Source: Streptomyces finlayi (GTDB lineage: Bacteria; Actinomycetota; Actinomycetes; Streptomycetales; Streptomycetaceae). Taken from it: DNA of 64,000 nucleotides. The stretch is from positions 744,001-808,000 of the forward strand of contig NZ_CP045702.1 in NCBI RefSeq assembly GCF_014216315.1. The letters run 5' to 3'. Numbering within the stretch: position 1 is the first letter of the stretch; the number at the start of each line of letters is the position of its first letter. The position numbers were made by a program, and so were the translations under genes. The notes beneath the pieces are model-generated. The model saw nothing but the letters and a program-made list of their open reading frames with translations. It ran no database searches and had not been told where the DNA came from. Below are positions 15,548-23,817 of this stretch, one piece after another.

Positions 15548-17371
15548 TTGCGCGAATTCACTGTCCCACCCATGGCGGCCGCCCCCCAGGTCGGCGGTCT
15601 CGCCGACACCGTGTTCGACAACGCCGAGGACGATCCGCACCGGGTCGCCCTGGGGCGCAAGGGCGCGGACGGACACTGGCGCGATGTCACCGCCGCGGAA
15701 TTCCGCGACGAGGTCCTGGCCCTGGCGAAGGGCCTGATCGCACATGGCGTCCGGTTCGGCGACCGCATCGCCCTGATGTCCCGTACGCGCTACGAGTGGA
15801 CGCTCTTCGACTTCGCGGTGTGGACGGTCGGTGCCCAGTCCGTACCCGTCTACCCGACCTCGTCGGCCGAACAGGTCCTCTGGATGCTCCACGACGCCGA
15901 GGTCACCGCCGTCATGGTCGAGCACGAGGACCACGCCATGACGATCGGCTCGGTCATCGACCGGCTGCCCCGCCTGAAGCGGCTGTGGCAGCTGGACGAC
16001 GACGCGGTGGGCGAGCTGGTCGCCGCCGGCGCACAGATCGACGACGAGGTGGTGCACCGGCACCGACGTGCCGTGACGCCGGAGTCGGTGGCGACGGTGA
16101 TCTACACCTCGGGCACCACGGGCCGCCCCAAGGGCTGCGTGATCACGCACGCCAACTTCATGTTCGAGTCGGACACCATGGTCAGCCGGTGGGAGCCGGT
16201 GTTCCACTCCAAGCCGGGCGACGAGGCCGCGACCCTGCTCTTCCTGCCGCTGGCCCACGTCTTCGGCCGGATGGTGGAGATCGCCGCACTCCGTGGCCGG
16301 GTGAAGCTGGGCCACCAGCCGGAGCTCTCGGCACGCGCCCTGATGCCGGACCTGGTCTCCTTCCGGCCGACGTTCATCCTCGCCGTCCCGTACATCTTCG
16401 AGAAGGTCTTCAGCGGCGCCCGGCGCAAGGCGGAGGCGGAGGGCCGGCTCGGACCGTTCGAGAAGGCGGTCGAGATCGCGGTGAAGTACGCGGAGGCCAT
16501 GGAGGACCGGGCCTTCCGCACCGGGCCCGGCCCTTCCGCCGGGCTGCGGATGCAGCACCAGTTCTTCGAGAAGATCGTCTACAAGAAGGTCCGCGACGCG
16601 ATGGGCGGCCGGGTGCGGCACGCGATGTCGGGCGGTTCCGGGATGAACCGCAGGCTCGGCCTGTTCTTCGCGGGCGCGGGTGTCCTCGTCTACGAGGGCT
16701 ACGGCCTCACCGAGTCCACCGCGGCGGCGACGGCGAACCCGCCGGAGCGCACCCGGTACGGCACGGTCGGGCAGCCGATCCCGGGTACGACCGTGCACAT
16801 CGCCGACGACGGCGAGATCTGGTTGCACGGCGCGAACATCTTCTCCGGCTATCTGGGCAACCCGAAGGCCACCGACGCGGCGCTCCGCGACGGCTGGCTG
16901 GCGACCGGGGACATCGGCGCGCTCGACGAGGACGGCTATCTGACGATCACCGGGCGGAAGAAGGAGATCCTGGTGACCTCCGGCGGCAAGAGTGTCTCGC
17001 CCGCCGGTCTGGAGGAGCGGGTGCGGGCGCATCCGCTGGTGGCGCAGTGCATCGTCGTCGGCAACGACCGCCCGTACATCGCGGCACTGGTGACCGTGGA
17101 CCAGGAGTCCGTGGAGCACTGGCTCGCCATGCAGGGCCGGCCGCCGCTGAGCCCGGGCGAACTGGTGCGCGACCCGGACCTGGAGATGGAGGTCCGCCGC
17201 GCGGTCGTGGCCGCCAACACGGCGGTGTCCCAGGCCGAGTCGATCCGTACGTTCCGGATACTGGCGCACCAGTTCACCGAAGAACGCGGGCTGCTCACCC
17301 CTTCGCTGAAGCTGAAACGCAAGGCGATCGAGACTGCGTACGCGGCCGAGGTAGACGCGCTCTACCACTGA
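15548..17371 (+). CDS. Long-chain acyl-CoA synthetase / AMP-dependent ligase (FadD15-like)
   Basis: 607 residues from TTG 15548 (LREFTVPPMAAAPQVGG), chosen because GAGGAG lies seven bases upstream and the sequence matches where family members begin; the frame is open further upstream without a ribosome site. The ANL-superfamily motifs are present: ATP-binding TSGTTGRPKGC (about residue 185), the aromatic GYGLTES motif (about 385), TGDIGALDEDGYL (hinge Asp) and the C-terminal lysine region KLKRKAIE. It activates a fatty acid as acyl-AMP and then acyl-CoA in the cytoplasm. It stands alone on the plus strand. Confidence 0.9.
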   Translation: MREFTVPPMAAAPQVGGLADTVFDNAEDDPHRVALGRKGADGHWRDVTAAEFRDEVLALAKGLIAHGVRFGDRIALMSRTRYEWTLFDFAVWTVGAQSVPVYPTSSAEQVLWMLHDAEVTAVMVEHEDHAMTIGSVIDRLPRLKRLWQLDDDAVGELVAAGAQIDDEVVHRHRRAVTPESVATVIYTSGTTGRPKGCVITHANFMFESDTMVSRWEPVFHSKPGDEAATLLFLPLAHVFGRMVEIAALRGRVKLGHQPELSARALMPDLVSFRPTFILAVPYIFEKVFSGARRKAEAEGRLGPFEKAVEIAVKYAEAMEDRAFRTGPGPSAGLRMQHQFFEKIVYKKVRDAMGGRVRHAMSGGSGMNRRLGLFFAGAGVLVYEGYGLTESTAAATANPPERTRYGTVGQPIPGTTVHIADDGEIWLHGANIFSGYLGNPKATDAALRDGWLATGDIGALDEDGYLTITGRKKEILVTSGGKSVSPAGLEERVRAHPLVAQCIVVGNDRPYIAALVTVDQESVEHWLAMQGRPPLSPGELVRDPDLEMEVRRAVVAANTAVSQAESIRTFRILAHQFTEERGLLTPSLKLKRKAIETAYAAEVDALYH

Positions 17372-17384
17372 GCCGCCCGCACGA

Positions 17385-17452
17385 GCCACTCCCCGGCCGC
17401 TTTCCCGGGCCACTCCCCGGTTGCTTTCCCAGGCCACTCCCCGAGTGTCTCC
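17385..17452. repeat. 24-bp tandem repeat downstream of the acyl-CoA synthetase
   Basis: Units beginning GCCACTCCCCGG start at 17385, 17409 and 17433. The first two are full 24-mers differing at a few bases; the third is partial. The array begins 14 bases after the stop codon. Confidence 0.8.
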
Positions 17453-17528
17453 GGCGGCCGGGAATGTGTACGCCTCCGTGATCGTTGACTGTCCGAGTAC
17501 CAACTGACAACGTAAGGATCGACTGCTC

Positions 17529-18365
17529 GTGAGCCAGGTCCCCTCCCTCACCCTCAACAACGGTGTCGACATGCCGCAGCTCGGTTTCGGCGTCTGGCAG
17601 GTGCCGGACGACGTGGCGGAGAAGACGGTGGCCACGGCCATCGAATCCGGGTACCGGAGCATCGACACCGCCGCGATCTACGAGAACGAGGTGGGGACCG
17701 GCAAGGCCGTCGCCGCCTCCGGTGTCGCCCGTGACGAACTGTTCATCACCACCAAGCTGTGGAACAGCCGGCAGGGCTACGACACGACGCTGCGCGCCTT
17801 CGACACGTCGCTCGGCAAGCTGGGCCTCGACTACGTCGACCTGTATCTGATCCACTGGCCGCTGCCCGCCAAGGACGCGTACGTGGACACGTACAAGGCC
17901 CTGGAGAAGATCCTCGCGGACGGCCGCGCCAAGGCCATCGGCGTGTCGAACTTCCTGCCTGCGCACCTGGAGCGCCTGATCGCCGAGACCTCCGTGGTCC
18001 CCGCGGTCAACCAGGTCGAGCTGCACCCGCAGCTCCAGCAGGCCGAGCTGCGTGCCTTCCACGCCCAGCACGGCATCGCCACCGAGGCTTGGTCGCCGCT
18101 GGGCCAGGGCAAGGGCCTCCTGGAGGTCCCGACCGTCGTCGCGATCGCGCGGAAGCACGACCGGACACCCGCCCAGGTGGTGCTGCGCTGGCACCTCCAG
18201 ACGGGCAACGTGGTGATCCCGAAGTCCGTGACGCCGTCGCGGATCGTGGAGAACCTGGACGTGTTCGGCTTCGAGCTGGACGGCGACGACCTCGCCGCCT
18301 TCGCCGCTCTGGACGAGGGCAAGCGCCTTGGTCCGGACCCGGCGGAGTTCGACTACGACGCCTGA
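17529..18365 (+). CDS. Aldo/keto reductase
   Basis: 278 residues from GTG 17529 (AAGGA upstream), normal for the AKR5-type 2,5-diketo-gluconate reductase group. The catalytic tetrad is complete: Asp46 and Tyr51 (SIDTAAIYENE), Lys76 (TTKLWN) and His109 (LYLIHWPLP). The NADPH-binding motif VIPKSVTPSRIVENL lies near the C-terminus. It reduces aldehydes or ketones with NADPH in the cytosol; the natural substrate is not evident. It is monocistronic, followed by a hairpin terminator. Confidence 0.93.
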   Translation: MSQVPSLTLNNGVDMPQLGFGVWQVPDDVAEKTVATAIESGYRSIDTAAIYENEVGTGKAVAASGVARDELFITTKLWNSRQGYDTTLRAFDTSLGKLGLDYVDLYLIHWPLPAKDAYVDTYKALEKILADGRAKAIGVSNFLPAHLERLIAETSVVPAVNQVELHPQLQQAELRAFHAQHGIATEAWSPLGQGKGLLEVPTVVAIARKHDRTPAQVVLRWHLQTGNVVIPKSVTPSRIVENLDVFGFELDGDDLAAFAALDEGKRLGPDPAEFDYDA

Positions 18366-18383
18366 GTCACCCCGCACCCGGTG

Positions 18384-18433
18384 ACGCGCGAAGCCGCCGC
18401 AGGCCTCGACAGGCCCGCGGCGGTTTCGCGCGT
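18384..18433 (+). terminator. Hairpin terminator after the aldo/keto reductase
   Basis: A 17-bp stem (18384-18400 with 18417-18433, one G-T pair) and a 16-base loop, 19 bases past the stop codon. Confidence 0.85.
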
Positions 18434-18491
18434 GGGTCCACCGGTGGATACCGGCTTCCGCCGTCCGGACACGCCTGAGGAGAACGGAATC

Positions 18492-18968
18492 ATGAGCGCC
18501 CACACCGCGCCCGTCGTCGAAGCCGGCACGTACCGCCTGCGCAACGTGGCCAGCGGCCTCCTGCTGGAGGTCTACGGCGCGAAGACGGGCGGCGGTGCCA
18601 ACGTGCAGCAGGGCGAGGAGAACGGATCGGCCGCGCAGCTGTGGCAGGTCTCCCCCGTGCACGACGGCGCCGCGCTGCATCACCTGGTCAATGCCCACAG
18701 CGGCAAACGACTCGACGTCGCCAACGCCTCCACGGAGAACGGCGCCAACATCCAGCAGTGGCGGGCCAACAACTTCGGCGCCCAGGAATGGCTGATCGAG
18801 CAGCACCTGGAGGCACCCGGAACCGTCACCCTCGTCAGCTTCGTCAGCGGCCTCGTCCTGGAGGTCGCCGAAGGAAGCACCGAGGACGGGGCCAACGTCC
18901 AGCAGTGGGAGGACACCGACTCCCCAGGCCAGTGGTGGCAGTTGGAGCCGGTGCCGCACTCCGCATGA
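18492..18968 (+). CDS. Ricin-type beta-trefoil lectin domain protein
   Basis: 158 residues from ATG 18492 with GAGGAG upstream. The whole protein is one beta-trefoil (RICIN) domain with three internal repeats, each carrying the QxW-type element: GANVQQ, GANIQQW and GANVQQW, and an LxV turn (LLLEVYG, KRLDVANA, LVLEVAEG). Each lobe could bind a sugar. There is no signal peptide, lipobox or catalytic module, which is unusual because these lectins are normally fused to secreted hydrolases. It may act in the cytoplasm or leave the cell by a non-classical route. Its stop codon lies inside an 18-bp palindrome. Confidence 0.88.
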   Translation: MSAHTAPVVEAGTYRLRNVASGLLLEVYGAKTGGGANVQQGEENGSAAQLWQVSPVHDGAALHHLVNAHSGKRLDVANASTENGANIQQWRANNFGAQEWLIEQHLEAPGTVTLVSFVSGLVLEVAEGSTEDGANVQQWEDTDSPGQWWQLEPVPHSA

Positions 18969-18982
18969 GTACGCGTACTCAT
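18965..18982. promoter_or_regulatory. Perfect 18-bp palindrome, candidate operator
   Basis: ATGAGTACGCGTACTCAT is a perfect palindrome overlapping the lectin stop codon and lying about 65 bases ahead of the lipoprotein gene. A 7-bp inverted repeat CCGCTCG/CGAGCGG (18995-19017) follows. It suits a dimeric repressor of the lipoprotein gene; no regulator is adjacent. Confidence 0.5.
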
Positions 18983-19045
18983 GACCACGACAATCCGCTC
19001 GTCCCACAATCGAGCGGCCCCTGTCGTACGGAAATGGAGTTCTTC

Positions 19046-19654
19046 GTGAGACGTCTCCCCCTGGCAGTCGCCGCCGGTCTGCTCGTGCTGACCGCCTGCG
19101 GTACCGAACGCGTGACGTCGGGTGACGGACCGGAAGGCGCCGGCTCGCCTTCCCGTGCACGCCCGTCCACGGCGGAGGACTGGAAGAAGTCGGCCGACGA
19201 GGCCCGCGCGAAGCACGACAGGAAGTTCCGTGACGTGGCGGCGCGTTGCACGGACATCACGCCGAGCGCGTCGGCCCGTCCGACGACGGGCGCCACGGAG
19301 CCCGCCGATCCGGAGGCGGACCGCTACCGGGAGAACCACGCCTTCAAGCAGCAGGCCCCGCTCGGCCCCGAGCAGCAGTGCCGCGGAGACGCCCACGCGG
19401 ACCGGATCACCGACGCCCTGCGCGAGACCGGCGGGCCCGGCCCGTCCAGCGAGCAGGACGTGCGCACCGTCCTGGAAGAGCTCGGCTATCCGGCCGAAGC
19501 GACCCAGGTCTACGGCTCCGGCCACGCGCTCGGCTTCAGCATCTCCGTGCCCGGCGCCCCGTGCGTCAGCGGCGGCGTGGGGCCGCCCCTGACCGTGGAG
19601 GCCCACGGTGTCTACATGGAGGGCGGTTGCAGGGAACCCCAGGGCGGGCACTGA
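19046..19654 (+). CDS. Hypothetical lipoprotein
   Basis: 202 residues from GTG 19046, preferred over ATG 19034 because GGAG is spaced correctly only for the GTG. A lipoprotein signal (RRLPLAVAAGLLVLTAC) puts the lipidated cysteine at residue 18. The mature part is hydrophilic, with a charged region (STAEDWKKSADEARAKHD), then a C-terminal segment with four cysteines in all that may form disulfides. I recognise no enzymatic motif. It is a streptomycete surface lipoprotein of unknown function. Confidence 0.75.
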   Translation: MRRLPLAVAAGLLVLTACGTERVTSGDGPEGAGSPSRARPSTAEDWKKSADEARAKHDRKFRDVAARCTDITPSASARPTTGATEPADPEADRYRENHAFKQQAPLGPEQQCRGDAHADRITDALRETGGPGPSSEQDVRTVLEELGYPAEATQVYGSGHALGFSISVPGAPCVSGGVGPPLTVEAHGVYMEGGCREPQGGH

Positions 19655-19742
19655 GCCCCCTGGGCACCATGCTCAACGGGGACGCCCGCGCCGTCGGCAG
19701 CTGAGGACCTGAGCCGCTCGGCCGCTCGGCCGCTGAAATCTC

Positions 19743-20690
19743 TCAGAGTCTTCCCGCCACCTGCACCGTCCGGGCCGACAGCACGAAGACGTCGTCCCGG
19801 CGGTGCAGCCCGGCCGGGTCCGCCGGGTCGAGCAGCCGGTCGATGACCGCGAGGTCCTCCGCCGTCAGCCGGTCGGCCAGCACCTCGCGCTGGCGGGCGA
19901 AGTTCTCCACGACATGGTCGCGGGCGAGCCCGGAGAGCGGGCCCGGCAGGTCGAGCAGGAAGCTGCGGGTACCCTGCGGCTTCAGACCGACCTCGCCGAA
20001 CAGGGCGTTCCAGTCCTCGGTCTCCTGCCTGGCGTCCGGCAGGGTCGCCCGCATGTCCGCGAACCAGTCCGCCGCGGCCGCGTCGATGCGGGCCTCCAGA
20101 CCGGGCCTGCCGATGCCGATGTCGCGCGGCAGCTGACGTGTGGGCAGCCCGCCCTCGACGAGGGCGACGGCCCCGCCCGGACGCAGCAGCCCGGCGAAGC
20201 CGGCCAGCACACCGCGCTGGTCGCCCATGTGATGCAGGGAGTTGGCCGCCCAGATCAGGTCGGCCTCCGCCAGCTTTCCCAGGTCCGCGGGGAGTTCGGC
20301 GTAGAGGGTCCGGACCCGGTCCCCCAGGTCCAGGCGCTCCGCACGGGCCCGGACGCGTTCCAGGAGCACCGGGGTGCCGTCCACCGCGATGATCTCGGCA
20401 GCGGGGAACTCCTCGGCGAGCAGGCAGGTGATGACGCCGGGGCCGCTGCCGACGTCCAGGACGCGGCGCACCTCGCGGACGGCGGGCAGACCGGCGACCC
20501 AGCGGGCTGCTTCCCGGTACTGCTGGAGGCCGAGCTCCGCCTCATGCTCCAGACTGGGTCCCATCACGTCCCAGTCGAGGTCGCCGCCCTCGTGGCCGTG
20601 TGCGGTGGGACCGTGCCCCTGGGACCGCCCGTGGTGCCCGTGTCCGCCGTGTCCGTGTTTGATGTGCTTGGTCATGACGTCAGCCTGCAC
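19743..20690 (-). CDS. Class I SAM-dependent methyltransferase with His-rich N-terminus
   Basis: 315 residues. GTG 20690 is chosen because GGAGG lies five bases upstream; the internal ATG 20675 has a poorer site. Residues 8-40 are dominated by His and Gly (KHIKHGHGGHGHHGRSQGHG), a likely metal-binding tail. The methyltransferase fold has motif I VLDVGSGPGVITCLL, IIAVDGTPV for the ribose-binding acid, and ADLIWAANSLHHMGD. The target is unknown. It lies 45 bp downstream of the AraC gene on the same strand and may be co-transcribed. Confidence 0.82.
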   Translation of the reverse strand: MQADVMTKHIKHGHGGHGHHGRSQGHGPTAHGHEGGDLDWDVMGPSLEHEAELGLQQYREAARWVAGLPAVREVRRVLDVGSGPGVITCLLAEEFPAAEIIAVDGTPVLLERVRARAERLDLGDRVRTLYAELPADLGKLAEADLIWAANSLHHMGDQRGVLAGFAGLLRPGGAVALVEGGLPTRQLPRDIGIGRPGLEARIDAAAADWFADMRATLPDARQETEDWNALFGEVGLKPQGTRSFLLDLPGPLSGLARDHVVENFARQREVLADRLTAEDLAVIDRLLDPADPAGLHRRDDVFVLSARTVQVAGRL

Positions 20691-20735
20691 GGAAACCTCC
20701 CCCCGGGCGAAATTCGTTGCCGGTTCGGCAAAGCG

Positions 20736-21683
20736 TCATCCGGGCGCGTCGGACGGTGCGGCGCGGTACTCCTGCGGGCTCATGCCCCGTACGCGCTTGA
20801 ACGCGGCGCTGAAGGCGAAGGAGCCGCTGTAACCGACTTTCCGCGCCACCGCCTCCACCGTGGAATCCGTGCCGCGCAGCAGATCGGCCGCGAGGGCGAA
20901 GCGCCAGCCGGTCAGATACGCCATCGGGGGCTCCCCGACCAGTTCGGTGAAGCGGCGGGCGAGCGCCGCCCGGGAGACCCCGGCCCCGGCGGCCAGGGCG
21001 GCGACCGTCCAGGGACGGGCCGGGTCGTTCTGGAGCAGCCGCAGCGCCTGTCCGACGACCGGGTCCCCCAGGGCGACGTACCAGGCAGGAGGCCGGCCGT
21101 CGGGCCTGGCGAACCAGGTGCGCAGTCCGGCGATCAGCAGCAGATCGAGCAGCCGGTCCAGGAACACGCTCTGGCCCGGCTCGTCCTTGGAGATCTCCTC
21201 GTCGAGGAGGCACAGGAGTGGCCCCGTCCTGGCGTCGGCGGGCAGGACGAGCAGTGCGGGCAACGAGTCGAGGAGCCGTCGGCTGATCTCCCCGTCGAAG
21301 AGGTACGTCCCGACGAGTACGGTCGCGGGCCCGTCGGGTGCGTTGCCCCAGGTGCGTACCCCGAGGCTCATGGACTCGGCGAGCGGCTCCCCGTACGACG
21401 TGGTGCAGACACCGCCGGGGGCGACACGGCAGCGCGCAGGGGTGCCGGGCGCGTCGGCGACGGTGTACGGCTCCGGGCCGCGGGCGATCGCGATGTCTCC
21501 GGGGCGCAGCAGGACGGGCTCCCCTGCGGCGGGCACGATCCATGCCTCGCCGCGGGTCGCGGACAGCAGGCAGAGCGGGGCCCGGTCCTCGATCCGTACC
21601 GACCAGGGCGGCTCCATGACCATGCGGAGCAGAAAGGCGCCGCGGGCTCGCGGTCCGTCCAGCAGTCCGGCGAGTGCGTCCAT
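20736..21683 (-). CDS. AraC family transcriptional regulator
   Basis: 315 residues from ATG 21683. The N-terminal cupin-type sensing domain (about 1-190; LRPGDIAIARGPEPY) is followed by two C-terminal helix-turn-helix motifs (about 215-310; WTVAALAAGAGVSRAALARR and AVARKVGYSGSFAFSAAFKR). No ribosome site precedes the start, but a -10 box TACGCT ends seven bases ahead of the ATG, so a leaderless mRNA is likely. It is divergent from the NmrA-type gene, which it probably controls, as AraC regulators of this kind often do. Confidence 0.9.
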   Translation of the reverse strand: MDALAGLLDGPRARGAFLLRMVMEPPWSVRIEDRAPLCLLSATRGEAWIVPAAGEPVLLRPGDIAIARGPEPYTVADAPGTPARCRVAPGGVCTTSYGEPLAESMSLGVRTWGNAPDGPATVLVGTYLFDGEISRRLLDSLPALLVLPADARTGPLLCLLDEEISKDEPGQSVFLDRLLDLLLIAGLRTWFARPDGRPPAWYVALGDPVVGQALRLLQNDPARPWTVAALAAGAGVSRAALARRFTELVGEPPMAYLTGWRFALAADLLRGTDSTVEAVARKVGYSGSFAFSAAFKRVRGMSPQEYRAAPSDAPG

Positions 21684-21690
21684 GCGCGCC

Positions 21691-21696
21691 AGCGTA
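21691..21696 (-). promoter_or_regulatory. -10 box for a leaderless AraC transcript
   Basis: TACGCT on the minus strand, seven bases before the AraC ATG, the spacing expected when transcription starts at the A of the start codon. Confidence 0.5.
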
Positions 21697-21764
21697 GACG
21701 CACACGCATGCGAGCGAGACGGTCGAGGATGGTCCGGGAGGCGCCGCCGGACGAATCTTGAGTC

Positions 21765-22617
21765 ATGACGAAGCAGACGGAAAACACGCAGCAGGGCACG
21801 GTGTTGGTGACGAGCGGTACGGGCAAGACCGGCCGCCGGGTGGTGCAGCGGCTCACCGCTCTGGGAGTGCCGGTGCGCTCGGGCTCGCGCGGCGGCGACG
21901 TGCCGTTCGACTGGGAGGACGAGTCGGGCTGGGCGGCGGCGCTGCGCGGCGCGGACGCGGCGTACGTCGCGTACTACCCGGACCTCGCGGCGCCCGGCGC
22001 CCCTGAGGCCATGACGGCGTTCGGCCGGATCGCCGCGGAGAGCGGCGTACGACGGCTGGTGCTGCTCTCCGGGCGGGGCGAGCCGCAGGCGGTCGTCGCG
22101 GAGGAGGCGCTGCGAGCCGCGGCCCCCGGCGTGGCGCTCTCCCTGCTGCGGTCGGCCTTCTTCGCGCAGAACTTCAGCGAAGGCGCACTGATGGGCGGGG
22201 TGCTGCAAGGGGAACTGGTGTTCCCGGCCGGAACCACCGCCGAGCCGTTCGTGGACGCCGACGATCTGGCGGACGTGGTCGTGGCCGTCCTCACGGGGGA
22301 CCTCGCTGACGAGGGCGTGCACGAACTGACCGGGGCCCCGGCCGCTGACCTTCGACGAAGTGGCGGCCGGAATCGCGGAGGCGACGGGACGTCAGGTGCG
22401 GTATGTGCCGGTGACCGGCCCGCAGTACGCGGCGGCGCTGGCGGAGCACGGCATGCCGGAAGCCGAAGCCGGCTTCCTGGCGGAGCTGTTCACGACCCTG
22501 CTGGACGGGCACAACGCGGTGGCGACGGACGGCGTGAAGCGCGCCCTGGGCCGGGAGCCGAGGGATTTCGGCACCTACGTGAGGGAGGCGGCCGAGGGCG
22601 GCGCCTGGCGGGCGTGA
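21765..22617 (+). pseudogene. NmrA-like NAD(P)-binding oxidoreductase, frameshifted
   Basis: ATG 21765 begins a Rossmann protein with TSGTGKTGRRVVQRL. The first frame is intact to VHELTG (about residue 190). There the expected ACCGGGCCC reads ACCGGGGCCC (G-run 22332-22335) and the frame is lost. The +1 frame resumes with RPLTFDEVAAGIAEATGRQV and runs to a normal end, REAAEGGAWRA, at 22617. Deleting one G gives about 283 residues, the usual length for these atypical short-chain or quinone-reductase-like proteins. It may be a sequencing error or a recent mutation; the C-terminal substrate lobe is lost in the sequence as given. It is divergent from the AraC gene. Confidence 0.85.
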
Positions 22618-22621
22618 GAGC

Positions 22622-22643
22622 CGCCTGACCGGCCGGTCAGGCG
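22622..22643. terminator. Bidirectional palindromic terminator
   Basis: A 22-bp perfect palindrome (11-bp arms) lies between the convergent NmrA-type and methyltransferase genes and overlaps the methyltransferase stop codon. Confidence 0.65.
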
Positions 22644-23377
22644 CGGCGGAAGGCCAGCAGGCGGTACGCCGGGTCGGGACGCGGCCGGTCCGGCTCCGGC
22701 AGGCCGGTGAGCCTCATCGCGAGGCGTTCCGCCGCGTTCCCGGGCAGGGCGAGCCGCGAGGCGTACTTCCCCTGGCGCACGGCCCGCGCCGTGGTGAGCG
22801 GGGAGCGCCCCTGGCCGCGGCCGGCGAAGCGGGCCTCCCCGGCCTGTTCCAGCCCGTACCGCTCGGCGTGTCCGCCGACCTTCTCCGCACCGTCCGGCGG
22901 TTCCGAGGTGAGGTAGGGGGCGAAGAGCTCGTCGATATCGCTTCCCACGTCGTGCCCGGCGTCCTTGTCGACCGTGGTGACGAAGACTCCGCCCGGTCCC
23001 AGGACCCGGGCCGCTTCCGCCACCACGTCCCCTACCGCTCCGTCCGACCGCAGCAGATGCAGCAGCCAGACCGCGGTGACGGCATCCACCGAGGAGCCGG
23101 CCAGCGGCAGCCGCCGTACGTCGGCGAGTGCCACCGCGTCGATCCGCTGGTGCGCCATCCGCGCCATGCCCGGCGAGGAGTCGGCGCCGATCACCCGGAG
23201 GCCGGGGCGGCCGAGCGCTATGCGCTCGCTCACGAGACCCGTACCGCAGCCGATGTCCAGCACGGTGCGGGCGGTGGGCGGAATCAGGCCGAGGACGGCA
23301 TGGGCCGCGGCCTCGGCGCGGGGCACTCCGCCGCGCGTGGTGTCGTAGACCGCTGCCTCGATGTTGTAGTCCAGCAC
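22637..23377 (-). CDS. Class I SAM-dependent methyltransferase
   Basis: 246 residues from GTG 23377. This start is preferred to ATG 23383 because a -10 box TAGAGT (23385-23390) ends exactly seven bases before the GTG, indicating a leaderless mRNA, and because family members begin LDYNIEAAVYD. Motif I is VLDIGCGTGLVSERIAL, the acidic motif GADSSPGMARMAHQR, and post-I AVWLLHLLRS with LGPGGVFVTTVDKD, the UbiE/ArsM-like small-molecule class. The substrate is unknown. It is divergent from the LysR remnant. Confidence 0.85.
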   Translation of the reverse strand: MLDYNIEAAVYDTTRGGVPRAEAAAHAVLGLIPPTARTVLDIGCGTGLVSERIALGRPGLRVIGADSSPGMARMAHQRIDAVALADVRRLPLAGSSVDAVTAVWLLHLLRSDGAVGDVVAEAARVLGPGGVFVTTVDKDAGHDVGSDIDELFAPYLTSEPPDGAEKVGGHAERYGLEQAGEARFAGRGQGRSPLTTARAVRQGKYASRLALPGNAAERLAMRLTGLPEPDRPRPDPAYRLLAFRRA

Positions 23378-23455
23378 ATTCATGACTCTAGGTCACCGGT
23401 CCGGCATCGCAGGGCAGAAAGCGGGCGCGCGTATTGCCGTCGCGTCGCCGGGCCT

Positions 23456-23472
23456 CATAACTTGCGTTTATG
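23456..23472. promoter_or_regulatory. LysR-type inverted repeat at the remnant LysR start
   Basis: CATAA-N7-TTATG, with the right arm ending in the ATG of the LysR remnant. It fits the T-N11-A style sites of LysR regulators and may be a leftover autoregulatory site. Confidence 0.45.
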
Positions 23473-23785
23473 GAGCCGGAGTTGCGCCATCTGCGGACCG
23501 TACGTGCCATCGCCGACACCGGAAGCCTCACCAAGGGCGCCGCCTCCCTGGGGCTGGCGCGGCCGGCGCTCCCCGCCGACGCCGGGTCTCGTGACCAGGC
23601 CGATCGCCCGCGCGCCCCTGAGCTGGCGTCATCTGCTCGGCCGGCACCCGCGTTCCCCGGCCGCCGACCGGGCGGCCCGTGTCGTGAGCGGGCACGCCCG
23701 GGCGGCGTACGCGCAGGCGGTGGAGCGCAGCGGCAGCTATGCGGGACGGCTCGCCTCGCATCCACGGTTCGGCGCCGCGCACTGA
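23470..23785 (+). pseudogene. LysR family regulator, internally deleted and frameshifted
   Basis: The N-terminus MEPELRHLRTVRAIADTGSL is the start of a LysR winged HTH and continues as TKGAASLGLARPAL. The frame then jumps without recognition helix 3 or the effector domain to a sequence resembling the LysR C-terminal tail, which is in another frame (RHPRSPAADRAARVVSGHAR, ending SHPRFGAAH at 23785). About 200 residues are missing against the usual 290-300. It cannot bind effector. It is divergent from the methyltransferase it presumably once controlled. Confidence 0.7.
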
Positions 23786-23817
23786 GCCACGGGGCGTGGC
23801 CGGGCGCGGCGCCGGTC

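Noticed and set aside
22332..22335. Programmed frameshift in the NmrA-type gene
   Set aside because: The site lacks a slippery heptamer and downstream structure typical of programmed shifts; two other genes have the same kind of one-base change, so mutation or error is simpler.
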